Source: Patescibacteria group bacterium
Lineage (GTDB): Bacteria > Patescibacteriota > Patescibacteriia > JAGVFQ01
Length of the DNA stretch: 40,631 nt
NCBI GenBank assembly: GCA_020057505.1
Contig: JAGVFQ010000034.1
Span: 1-40,631, forward strand
Direction of reading: 5' to 3'
Positions 1-8,145 of the stretch are shown in pieces. The notes beneath the pieces are model-generated. The model was given only the letters and a program-made list of their open reading frames with translations. It ran no database searches and was not told the origin of the DNA. Position numbers and translations under genes: made by a program. Within the stretch, counting starts at the first letter, position 1, and each line of letters opens with the position of its first letter.

Positions 1-98
1 AAAGTGCTTAATTATTTTTTTAATCTTAAAAGTCGAAATTTTATTTTGATTTAGCATATATCTCTATTATATCAGAGATAGGTGCTAGTCTAGAGCCT

Positions 99-749
99 TT
101 AATGTTCATTATAAATCCAAACAGCCTTGTCGCTTCGGGCAATGTCGGCTGGAGTGGTGGTTTCTTGCAGTTCGATCGGCGAAAGAAATTCTTTTTTAAA
201 AATTATTTTTTCCCTTTGGTCCCAGTTGGCGGCTTCATAGAAGGCTTTTTGAACAAAGCCGCTACAGCAAAATCTCTGGCGGCCTAAGAGTTTTTCACTG
301 AATTTTCTGGAAAAAATAGCCAAAAGAAAACGCCTTAGTTTTAATCTATAATAAGGCGCGTCAACATTCATCAGCATAAAAGCAATAATTCTTTTTCTTG
401 TATCCATGTTGAGGCCGGGAATCCTTTTGACGCCGATGTCATAGATTTCGGGATTTTTCAAATACTTGTCTAATTTATGAATTTCAATGCCTCGTGGATC
501 GACCGCTTCAATAATTTGGTTATAGAAATATCCTTTTTGGGGATTTTTAGGAAATAAAACCAAGGCCGTATGATCCCAATAGCTTTTGGTTATTTTCCTT
601 AGAGTTATTCTTAAAAGAGTCCGCAGAAAACTGCCCTTAACTTTTTTATGGCGGATTAAAACGATATCTGCTTCTTTTAGGGGAGGCAATTTGCCTCTTA
701 TGTGCTCCAAGGATGAGATTTGTTTTTTGGTCGTTGTTTTTACTGCCAT
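99..749 (-). CDS. YiiX/YebB-like permuted papain (NlpC/P60 superfamily) hydrolase
   Basis: 216 aa ORF; WDHTALVL and RFCCSGFVQKAFYEA resemble the His and Cys motifs of permuted papain-like enzymes. Confidence 0.6.
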   Translation of the reverse strand: MAVKTTTKKQISSLEHIRGKLPPLKEADIVLIRHKKVKGSFLRTLLRITLRKITKSYWDHTALVLFPKNPQKGYFYNQIIEAVDPRGIEIHKLDKYLKNPEIYDIGVKRIPGLNMDTRKRIIAFMLMNVDAPYYRLKLRRFLLAIFSRKFSEKLLGRQRFCCSGFVQKAFYEAANWDQREKIIFKKEFLSPIELQETTTPADIARSDKAVWIYNEH

Positions 750-810
750 ACAGTTTTATTATATATTATCCAGAAGATTTAGACAATAATTAAGTTTTTT
801 TGCCTGTCGC

Positions 811-826
811 CCCGACTAAAGTCGGG
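811..826. repeat. Palindrome CCCGACTAAAGTCGGG followed by ACTCC
   Basis: Perfect 16-nt palindrome; same unit at 15506-15521. Confidence 0.8.
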
Positions 827-882
827 ACTCCTTAGTTGATTTATCACTAATTTTAGCCAAATTTCATTAATCGTTGCGGGGG

Positions 883-911
883 TTGACAAAATTTTGCCTA
901 TGCTGTATACT
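883..911 (+). promoter_or_regulatory. Sigma70-type promoter TTGACA-N17-TATACT
   Basis: -35 883-888, -10 906-911, 17-bp spacer, upstream of the 1068 CDS. Confidence 0.8.
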
Positions 912-1067
912 GGCTTTAAGTTTGGTTACTTTAACGAAATAACTTAACGTTAATTCGAGTTAAGTCCTTGAATAGCTCTCTTATGGAGAGATAGTCGACA
1001 AGGGTCAAAAACCAACGATGATTTAAATATAAAAGGTACAAAATACCTTGTCACAAACAAAGGACAT

Positions 1068-1253
1068 ATGCCATATTCTGATTTTGGGGATAGACCCCAA
1101 CGCCAGATGTTCGATGTCTCCGGAATGGGTTTAAAATGCGCGGATTGCGGTGTCGATATCACCGAATTGCCTTTCAAACCTTCGTCCGACAGACCAGTCT
1201 ATTGCCGAGATTGCAATCGCAAACGCAAGAGCAATTTCAAGCGAAGATTCTAA
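1068..1253 (+). CDS. Small CxxC-x18-CxxC zinc-ribbon protein
   Basis: 61 aa; CADC...PVYCRDC; RBS AAAGGA upstream; terminator downstream. Confidence 0.8.
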   Translation: MPYSDFGDRPQRQMFDVSGMGLKCADCGVDITELPFKPSSDRPVYCRDCNRKRKSNFKRRF

Positions 1254-1270
1254 GAACATTAGACGATTAC

Positions 1271-1297
1271 AAAAAGCTCTCATCTTGAGGGCTTTTT
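1271..1297 (+). terminator. Rho-independent terminator
   Basis: AAAAAGCTCTCATCTTGAGGGCTTTTT. Confidence 0.75.
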
Positions 1298-1408
1298 GAT
1301 TTGTCCAAATAATCATTTTTAACTGAGACGAAACTTGACATTTCATTTAGCTTATGCTATTATAAAAAATAAGTATTTATTGTTTTAATATCAATAAAAT
1401 TTATTAAT

Positions 1409-2431
1409 ATGGAAGCTAAGAAAATTCTTATTCCCAACAAACCTCACCTCGATCCCATCGCGGCGATTTATATTTTGGGCCAATACGGCCAAGAGCAATT
1501 TCCCGGTATTGATACTGCGGAGATTATTTTTTATGAAAGTGGCGAAGATCCGAGTGAAGAAGAACGAGCGCGACTCGAAGGCGAAGGCGTCTTAATGATT
1601 GATGTTGGCGGGGGATTATTTGATCATCATCAAAGCCAAGGGAATATCAAAGAAACTTCTGCCTCGCTCGCGGCCACTTATTTAGGTGTAGAAAATAATC
1701 CGGAACTAAACGCGCTCTTGAGCTATGTGCGCGAAGACGATCTCGAAGGCTTGCACAATCGCTTTGGCGATTTGGCCTATCTGCTCAAATGCATGCACAA
1801 GCAAAATATGTCTTCCACTGAAGTCGTGCAAACCGCTCTTCAGGTTTTGCATCTGTTCCAAACCTCCCAGCTTGACTGGCATCAGAATGTTCACCAAGAA
1901 TATGAAGCTAAATGCAAAATAATCAGAGTCAAGCATTTCAAACGCAAAATGAAAGTCGGTATCATCGAATCCGACAATATCCAGGTGGCAAATTACGGCA
2001 TTACGGCTGATAATTTATCAGTAGTGATCCAATTGCGATCTACCGGCCACGTGATGATTTTGACTAATAAACTGCATCGAATTGATTTGCGGGAAATTAT
2101 TGGCGCGATCAGAAAAAGAGAATTGGAATTGCGCGGCTATACCGAACCTATCGATCCCAAGCGCTTGCAATTCGAAGGCAAGAATTCTCAGTTGCCTATG
2201 TGGTTTTATCACCGCTCGCTCAATTCTTTTTTGAATGGTTCGGACGCACTAAGCAAAACTGAAGCCACGAAAGTTCCTTTTGAAGAAATTATTCAATTCG
2301 TTATTTATGGTTTGACTACCGACGAATCCGAATTCTGCGACTGTGCCCAAGGCGGCGCTAATTGCCCCTTTGCCAATTATGGTTTTAGCAAATGCGCAGC
2401 CAAAAGAAGGGGAGAAATATACGAATCTTAA
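1409..2431 (+). CDS. MYG1/DHH-like metal-dependent hydrolase
   Basis: 340 aa; NKPHLDPIAA and MIDVGGGLFDHHQ motifs; Cys-rich C-terminus CDCAQGGANCPF. Confidence 0.5.
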   Translation: MEAKKILIPNKPHLDPIAAIYILGQYGQEQFPGIDTAEIIFYESGEDPSEEERARLEGEGVLMIDVGGGLFDHHQSQGNIKETSASLAATYLGVENNPELNALLSYVREDDLEGLHNRFGDLAYLLKCMHKQNMSSTEVVQTALQVLHLFQTSQLDWHQNVHQEYEAKCKIIRVKHFKRKMKVGIIESDNIQVANYGITADNLSVVIQLRSTGHVMILTNKLHRIDLREIIGAIRKRELELRGYTEPIDPKRLQFEGKNSQLPMWFYHRSLNSFLNGSDALSKTEATKVPFEEIIQFVIYGLTTDESEFCDCAQGGANCPFANYGFSKCAAKRRGEIYES

Positions 2432-2462
2432 TTTAGCCAATATAAACTTAAATTAATCATTT

Positions 2463-2486
2463 AAATCCCGATTTTAATCGGGATTT
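2463..2486. repeat. Palindrome AAATCCCGATTTTAATCGGGATTT
   Basis: Perfect inverted repeat, possible diverged CCCGA...TCGGG family member. Confidence 0.6.
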
Positions 2487-2552
2487 AAAATAAATTAATA
2501 TTTATTTTTAGCTAAATTAAGCCAAAATATCTAATTTTAAGCCCCAAAATCC

Positions 2553-2581
2553 TTGACAATTTTTGCCACTTATGCTATACT
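2553..2581 (+). promoter_or_regulatory. Sigma70-type promoter TTGACA-N17-TATACT
   Basis: -35 2553-2558, -10 2576-2581, 17-bp spacer. Confidence 0.8.
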
Positions 2582-2720
2582 AAAATATTAGAAAATAGTT
2601 CTTTACAACTATTATTTCCGTCAAAATTGGTTACTTTAAAGCAGAGCAACTAGCTTTGGCGGAAATAATTTTTCCACGAAACAAACAATAGTCCGAAACA
2701 CTCACACGGAGGAATAAGTC

Positions 2721-3365
2721 ATGGCGATTATCACACTGAAAGCGGAAGTTCTGCATCAGAGCAATGGCTGCCCGATCTGCGGCGGCGAGAAGACCAAGCG
2801 GGCGAAGACCTGCGCCAAGTGCCGCAAGGAACACGGTGCGGTCGTCACCGACGCGGTCGACAAGATCGCCGAGACGATCGAAACCGCCAAGGCCGGCCAC
2901 GAGGCGGCTCTGGAAGGCGGCACCAAGCGCGACATCGCGTTCGGGCTGATCCTGGCTCAGGTCAAGATCGACAAGAATGCCGTCTCGCACCTCAGCAACG
3001 GTACCGTCCAGGGTTACTGGGAATGCAAGCGGATGATCGATGGCGGCTTCGTGTCGCTCTTCGTCTTCGGCACGGCGCTCGAACCCGGCAAGGTTTACAC
3101 CGCCATGATCGAACTCAAGACCAAGCAGCCGCGGCCCGGTTGCACCGTCCACTATCTCCGCGCCGAGGTCGTGCCCGACGGCATCCGCTCGGACATGAAG
3201 CTGGCGGTCGTTCCGGCCATCGAAGCCACGAAGCTCAGCTCGAACCTCCCCTCGATGAAGGTGCGGGAAGAGCGGCGCTCCTGCGCCATCGGCTTCCTGC
3301 CGGTCAATCCGCCGCCGAAACCGGAGGAGAAGGCCACCATCGTCGAACAGCCCACGGCCAACTAG
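2721..3365 (+). CDS. Uncharacterised protein with N-terminal zinc ribbon (CPICGG...CAKCRKE), GC-rich gene
   Basis: 214 aa; RBS GGAGG; promoter and terminator present; strong C/G third-position bias. Confidence 0.85.
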   Translation: MAIITLKAEVLHQSNGCPICGGEKTKRAKTCAKCRKEHGAVVTDAVDKIAETIETAKAGHEAALEGGTKRDIAFGLILAQVKIDKNAVSHLSNGTVQGYWECKRMIDGGFVSLFVFGTALEPGKVYTAMIELKTKQPRPGCTVHYLRAEVVPDGIRSDMKLAVVPAIEATKLSSNLPSMKVREERRSCAIGFLPVNPPPKPEEKATIVEQPTAN

Positions 3366-3393
3366 GCCACAACCAACAAGGAGGAATAACAAA

Positions 3394-3434
3394 GGGACCC
3401 AATCGCAATATGCGAGCGGGTCCCTGATTTTTTT
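3394..3434 (+). terminator. Rho-independent terminator
   Basis: GGGACCC(3394-3400)...GGGTCCC(3418-3424) then T-tract. Confidence 0.9.
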
Positions 3435-3463
3435 CAATTTATTTTTATCGAAGTCTCTTTTTC

Positions 3464-3502
3464 GTTCCCCCTTTGTTAAGGGGGACAGGGGGTTGTTCAC
3501 CA
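3464..3502. repeat. Dispersed GTTCCCCCTT..AAGGGGGACAGGGGGTTGTTCAC repeat, copy 1
   Basis: Near-identical to 4502-4540. Confidence 0.85.
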
Positions 3503-3527
3503 CAGAATTTCTCAAATCCTCCAATAT

Positions 3528-4475
3528 TTATTTTAAAACTTTCCCCACCATCTCCACATAACCATTTAAAAATTCTTTGCCGTTCACTTCTTTTTTCCCT
3601 TCCATTTGAACCTTATCTAGAATCAAACTGCCTTCGCCACAGACAACGGCCAATTCACCTGAAGCGGTTTTAAATACTTCACCGGCATTTTTACTGCCTG
3701 GCTCATTGGTAATTTTAGCTTTTATTATCTTTAATCTTTTGCCATCAAGTTCCGTAAAGCTTCCCGGCCAGGGAGTAAAAGCGCGGATCTGCCGCTCAAT
3801 TTCTACAGCCGATTTCGACCAATTAATCCGTCCGTCATCGCGAGTCAAAATCTTCGTATAAGTCACTTGGGTCATATCCTGCTCTTGCGGCTCTAATTCT
3901 TGATTTAGCCACTTGGGCAGGGTCTTAATCAAGAGCTTCGCCCCGAGGTCGGCTAATTTATCATGCAGTGTGCCGCTTGTGTCATCTGGCGCGATCCTAA
4001 TCGCTTCTTCGGCCAAAATTGAGCCATGGTCCATTATTTCGTCCATTAGCATGATTGTAACGCCGGTTTCCGCTACGCCCTGCCAAATAGCATATTGGAT
4101 AGGGGAGGCGCCGCGGAATTTGGGCAGGAGCGAACCATGCACATTGATAGCGCCAAGTTTGGGTAATTCTAAAATTTCTTTGGGAATAATTTTGCCATAA
4201 GCCGCGGTAATAATTAAATCGGGCTTTAATTTTTTTAAGTCAGCTAAAAAAACAGGGTCTTTCAGATTGCTCGGCTGCAGTACTTTGATTTTATTTTTTA
4301 GCGCTAAAACTTTCGTCGGCGGGGGAGCCATGGTTTGATGCCGGCCGATTGGCTTGTCCGGCTGCGCGACAAGAACTTTAATCGAATAATCCGCTGACAA
4401 CAAAGCTTTGAAAATTTTAGCCGCAAATTCCGGCGTACCGAAAAAAATTATTTTAGGTTTGTTATTTTGAGGCAT
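3528..4475 (-). CDS. fmt: Methionyl-tRNA formyltransferase
   Basis: IIFFGTPEFAAKIF, INVHGSLLPKFRGASPIQYAI motifs; start set to MPQNNK because the longer ORF reads into the repeat at 4502. Confidence 0.95.
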   Translation of the reverse strand: MPQNNKPKIIFFGTPEFAAKIFKALLSADYSIKVLVAQPDKPIGRHQTMAPPPTKVLALKNKIKVLQPSNLKDPVFLADLKKLKPDLIITAAYGKIIPKEILELPKLGAINVHGSLLPKFRGASPIQYAIWQGVAETGVTIMLMDEIMDHGSILAEEAIRIAPDDTSGTLHDKLADLGAKLLIKTLPKWLNQELEPQEQDMTQVTYTKILTRDDGRINWSKSAVEIERQIRAFTPWPGSFTELDGKRLKIIKAKITNEPGSKNAGEVFKTASGELAVVCGEGSLILDKVQMEGKKEVNGKEFLNGYVEMVGKVLK

Positions 4476-4501
4476 ATTCAACAAAATAAAGGTATTACTT
4501 C

Positions 4502-4540
4502 GTTCCCCCTTAACAAAAGGGGGACAGGGGGTTGTGCACA
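4502..4540. repeat. Dispersed CCCCCTT repeat, copy 2
   Basis: GTTCCCCCTTAACAAAAGGGGGACAGGGGGTTGTGCACA. Confidence 0.85.
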
Positions 4541-4652
4541 CTCAAGGCTTGAATTATAGAATTACAATGAAAATTTATTATAAGCGAATTAAAAGAATAG
4601 TAACATACTTACGCAATACAATCTTACATTAAAGGAGTTGAATTGAACGGCG

Positions 4653-4690
4653 GTGAACAACCCCCCGCGGCCCCTTTTTGTAAGGGGGAA
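4653..4690. repeat. Dispersed CCCCCTT repeat, copy 3 (inverted)
   Basis: Reverse complement TTCCCCCTTACAAAAAGGGGCCGCGGGGGGTTGTTCAC. Confidence 0.8.
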
Positions 4691-4718
4691 TATTGCGAAT
4701 TCAAAGGTGTTACTTAGA

Positions 4719-4758
4719 GTTCCACCTTAGCAAAGGGGGATTAAGGAAGTTGTCACAA
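4719..4758. repeat. Dispersed CCCCCTT repeat, copy 4 (diverged)
   Basis: GTTCCACCTTAGCAAAGGGGGATTAAGGAAGTTGTCACA. Confidence 0.65.
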
Positions 4759-5220
4759 CTGAACGTCGTTCGTGTAATTTATCACTTTGTCGATAAATAA
4801 AATGCCGTCCAGATGATCGAGCTCGTGCTGAATCACGCGGGCAAAGAGTCCCTTGGCTTTAAATTTGATGAATTTGCCATTCTCGTCTAATGTTTCCACT
4901 TTGACGTTCACCGGCCTTTTAATTAGACCAAATTTGCCGGGCACGGACAAACAACCCTCTTCATCTATAACCTTTCTCCATGAATGGCTGACGATGACAG
5001 GATTAATTAAGATCATGGGCTCATCTTCAGTGTTGATAATAACGATTCTAAGCGACTTGCCAACCTGCGGCGCGGCAATGCCGATGCCTTTGGCATTATT
5101 CACGGTCTCAATCATATCTGTGATTAATTGCTTAACATCGGGAATTAGATCACTCGCCACTTCTTCGGCTTTCTTGCGTAAGATTGAATTTGGCTCGGTG
5201 ATGATAGGGATTATTGACAT
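4753..5220 (-). CDS. def: Peptide deformylase
   Basis: GIAAPQVG, EEGCLSVPG, QHELDHLDG motifs. Confidence 0.97.
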   Translation of the reverse strand: MSIIPIITEPNSILRKKAEEVASDLIPDVKQLITDMIETVNNAKGIGIAAPQVGKSLRIVIINTEDEPMILINPVIVSHSWRKVIDEEGCLSVPGKFGLIKRPVNVKVETLDENGKFIKFKAKGLFARVIQHELDHLDGILFIDKVINYTNDVQL

Positions 5221-5308
5221 AGTTTTATAATTATATTAATGTTAATTAACGCCGTTCTTTATTTATAGCAGAATTTAACCAAAAAATCCAGAAATAGGAG
5301 GATTAGAT

Positions 5309-5515
5309 ATGGAAACAACACTGTTTGAAAAAGTGCTGTTCTGTTCATTTCTTGCAGCAGTGGCAATAACGATAATTGCCATTATTGCGGTTGTCATCGG
5401 CGTTATCTGGGCGATATTGACGGCGGCGACAACGGCTAAAATAATGGTAGTCGGCGGGATTTTAGTGGCCATAGTTAGCTGCAAATATGCCGCCTACATC
5501 TCAGAAGGTGATTAA
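5309..5515 (+). CDS. Small membrane protein, two predicted TM segments
   Basis: 68 aa hydrophobic ORF; RBS AGGAGG; terminator after stop. Confidence 0.7.
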   Translation: METTLFEKVLFCSFLAAVAITIIAIIAVVIGVIWAILTAATTAKIMVVGGILVAIVSCKYAAYISEGD

Positions 5516-5517
5516 AC

Positions 5518-5546
5518 GGCTACGCTAAACGACGTAGCTTTTTTTA
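5518..5546 (+). terminator. Rho-independent terminator
   Basis: GGCTACGctaaacgaCGTAGCTTTTTTT. Confidence 0.8.
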
Positions 5547-5547
5547 T

Positions 5548-7536
5548 TTATAATAAACTATCCGGATTAATGTCAATAATCCAATTATCGGGAATAGTAT
5601 CTAATATCTGATATCTTTTATCTCTTATCTTCACTATAATTTGATAACGATAGCGGCCGCGAACTTTAACAGAATAAATTGGCTGCGGCTGGCTGATTTC
5701 TATTCCTTTCAAACTTTCAATTTTTTTATTTAGTCCCATCCAAAGCCGCCGTGATTCGTAAATGACTTTTTTCTCATTTGGATGTTGAAAAATTAATTTT
5801 ATTAATTGGCTATAGGGCGGATAATGAAAATCTTCGCGATCCTTGAGCTCCTCATCATAAAATATTCCTGGATCACTCTTCAAGAGAGCCATAAGGGCAT
5901 AATTTTCCGGTTTGCGCGTTTGAATAATAATTTTCGCGGCAGGGGAGTATTCGGACGCTTTATATATTATATCAGAAAAAAGTTGGTAAGTTCTTTCGCT
6001 CGATCGGAAGTCCGGAAGATAGAGAATCGTGTCCGCGGAAACGATTCCAACCAGGCCGATTCTGGTCCAGTCCAAAGATTTTAAAGCCAGCTGCGTGCCG
6101 ATAATAACATCGCAATCAACTGAACAATATTTTTGTTCAGCCTGATTTTTCTTTTGTGTATCAATATCAATTCGCGCGATTTTTATATTTGAATCAATTT
6201 TTCTAATTTCATTTTCAATTTTTTGCGTTCCGGTTCCTAAAAATTTTATTTCCGGTCCGCGGCAGGAGGGACAGAAGAGCGGCACTCCTTGCTTAAAATT
6301 GCAATTATGGCATTTTAGATATTTATCGCCGTGATAGGTAAGCGGCAATTTACAATCAGGACATTTAAAAACATAACCGCAATCCTCGCAGATGGCGCTC
6401 GTCGAGGTACCCCGGCGGTTGATAAAAAGAAAAATCTGCTTCTTTTCTTCAAGTGTTTTTTCTATTGCTTCTTTTAAAGATTCACTGATAGGGGAATAAT
6501 TGCGCCCGCGGACTTCTTCACGCATATCAATTATTTTCGGCTTGATAATGTCTGCATCTCGCAATTCTAATAATTCGTAATCATTATTTTTAATTTTGTA
6601 ATAAGATTCTAGGCTTGGCGCCGAATCAGAAAGTAGAAGCTTAACATTGGTCAATTCAACGAGCTTTTCCGCAATTTCCCGATCATGATAGCGGGGATTT
6701 TGATCCCATTGCTTATGACTTGAATCATGCTCTCGATCAAGAATAATCAGGCCGAGATTGTCGACCGGCGCGAAGATCGCGATTCTCGTGCCAAGAATAA
6801 TTTTAGCCTGATTATTTCTTATCTTCTCCCACTCGCTAAAATATTCGCCATTTGAGAGATCGCCGTGCAAAATCGCTACCAGATCATTGCTAAAATATTT
6901 TTTGAATAAAGCCGTTAAATCATTCAGATTATTAATTTCCGGCGTGATTAGCAAAATCTGTTTACCACTAAGAGATAATCTTTTGGCTAATTCTAAATAA
7001 ATCTGCTTCTTATCTTCGTCTTTCGTATACCACAGGTAATATCTCTGTAAGTTCCCCCTTATTAAGGGGGGCGGGGGGATGTTTTGTTCCCCCTTATCAA
7101 AGGGGGCCAGTGGGTTGTTTACCGTGAAGATTGCATCAGCAATTGATTTTAAATTTTCACTCAAATCGATTGGCCTAATTTCATTTTTAACTATTTCTTT
7201 TTCCTTACCTTTTCTTTTAGGTATCTGGGGCAAAATCGCCTTTAGGATCAATCCCAGCGAGAGGTGATAATAATCAGCCATCCAAAAAGCGAGCTTGAGC
7301 TGCTTATCATTCATGAATGGCGTACTATCTATAATCCTAATAATAGCTTTCAATTTTATCTTAAGGTCTGATTCTTTTTTTAATTCCAAAACAATCCCGG
7401 TAATATTTTTATTGCGAAAGGGGATTTCAACAGCCTGGCCAACCTTAATTTCATTTTCCAGTTCCGATGGAATCAAATAGCTAAAAGTTTTGATTCTCAA
7501 TGGCAAGCGATTGATAGGAATTATTTCGGCGAACAT
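5548..7536 (-). CDS. priA: Primosomal protein N' (PriA helicase)
   Basis: LGTRIAIFAP, CEDCGYVFKCPDC zinc-binding, IGTQLALKSLDW motifs; contains an in-frame repeat insert. Confidence 0.93.
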   Translation of the reverse strand: MFAEIIPINRLPLRIKTFSYLIPSELENEIKVGQAVEIPFRNKNITGIVLELKKESDLKIKLKAIIRIIDSTPFMNDKQLKLAFWMADYYHLSLGLILKAILPQIPKRKGKEKEIVKNEIRPIDLSENLKSIADAIFTVNNPLAPFDKGEQNIPPPPLIRGNLQRYYLWYTKDEDKKQIYLELAKRLSLSGKQILLITPEINNLNDLTALFKKYFSNDLVAILHGDLSNGEYFSEWEKIRNNQAKIILGTRIAIFAPVDNLGLIILDREHDSSHKQWDQNPRYHDREIAEKLVELTNVKLLLSDSAPSLESYYKIKNNDYELLELRDADIIKPKIIDMREEVRGRNYSPISESLKEAIEKTLEEKKQIFLFINRRGTSTSAICEDCGYVFKCPDCKLPLTYHGDKYLKCHNCNFKQGVPLFCPSCRGPEIKFLGTGTQKIENEIRKIDSNIKIARIDIDTQKKNQAEQKYCSVDCDVIIGTQLALKSLDWTRIGLVGIVSADTILYLPDFRSSERTYQLFSDIIYKASEYSPAAKIIIQTRKPENYALMALLKSDPGIFYDEELKDREDFHYPPYSQLIKLIFQHPNEKKVIYESRRLWMGLNKKIESLKGIEISQPQPIYSVKVRGRYRYQIIVKIRDKRYQILDTIPDNWIIDINPDSLL
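7051..7122. repeat. Tandem pair of CCCCCTT repeats (copies 5 and 6) inside priA
   Basis: GTTCCCCCTTATTAAGGGGGGCGGGGGGATGTTTT and GTTCCCCCTTATCAAAGGGGGCCAGTGGGTTGTTTAC. Confidence 0.85.
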
Positions 7537-7568
7537 ATATTATCGTAAATTTTGACTTTTGAGTTTTC

Positions 7569-8084
7569 TTATTCGTGCCTCTCAACTGTAAAACGAGAAA
7601 TAAAAAATTTATCGCGAGAAGGATCAATACCAGCTTTCTCGCAGGCGACAGAGATTTGTTCATCCACCATGTCCACACCTTCGAGATCCGGTAGGAGCAG
7701 CCCAGCGCGACCATCTTCGGCCTCGACAATAATGCCATATTTCTTGGGATCAAGCGCCCTAAGAGAATCAACTTTTTCAGGAACAGACAACACATCAACT
7801 GATATTTTTAATTTATTTAATTCATCAATGCTCACTGGATCAAACCGCGGATCCGCTGTGGCGGAGGAAATGGCATTGGCGATAATTTCTTCCACCAAAT
7901 TTTTCTTCGACGGCAAATAAGTGCCGATGCAGCCGCGCAAATCGCCATTTTTTTTCAAAGTAACAAAAGCGCCAGCCTTTCTCTCCAATAATTCTTTGGT
8001 CAAATCAGCCGGCGGTTTGATGACTTTTTTATTTCTGACATAGCTTTCTATAGCCTTTTTAGCTAAATCGATATATGAGTCCAT
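7569..8084 (-). CDS. amrA: AmmeMemoRadiSam system protein A (AMMECR1 domain)
   Basis: GAFVTLKKNGDLRGCIGTYLPSKKNLVEEIIANAISSATADPRF. Confidence 0.9.
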   Translation of the reverse strand: MDSYIDLAKKAIESYVRNKKVIKPPADLTKELLERKAGAFVTLKKNGDLRGCIGTYLPSKKNLVEEIIANAISSATADPRFDPVSIDELNKLKISVDVLSVPEKVDSLRALDPKKYGIIVEAEDGRAGLLLPDLEGVDMVDEQISVACEKAGIDPSRDKFFISRFTVERHE

Positions 8085-8095
8085 AAATACACACT

Positions 8096-8130
8096 AGAGG
8101 TTCGACCTGCTATTTTGAAGTCGAACCTCT
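8096..8130. repeat. Hairpin AGAGGTTCGAC...GTCGAACCTCT
   Basis: Perfect 11-bp inverted repeat, 13-nt loop, no T-tract. Confidence 0.75.
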
Positions 8131-8145
8131 CAGTAATTCTAAAAT

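Noticed and set aside
3411-3425. Five-codon mini-ORF (ATGCGAGCGGGTCCCTGA) after AGGAGG in the 2721 terminator
   Set aside because: About 26 nt from the SD-like motif and located inside the terminator stem; no comparable ORF at the other three loci
2819-3427. 202-aa plus-strand ORF in another frame of the 2721 gene
   Set aside because: Arg/Gly/His-rich out-of-frame translation typical of high-GC3 coding sequence
2631-3524. 297-aa minus-strand ORF
   Set aside because: Shadow of the GC-rich 2721 gene; low-complexity Arg/Asp/Gly-rich translation and no RBS
4577-4642. 21-aa ORF MKIYYKRIKRIVTYLRNTILH between repeats
   Set aside because: No RBS or other support; chance ORF in AT-rich intergenic sequence
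3464-4758. CRISPR or IS element from repeated CCCCCTT units
   Set aside because: Irregular spacing, mixed orientation, no transposase; dispersed palindromic repeat is the simpler reading
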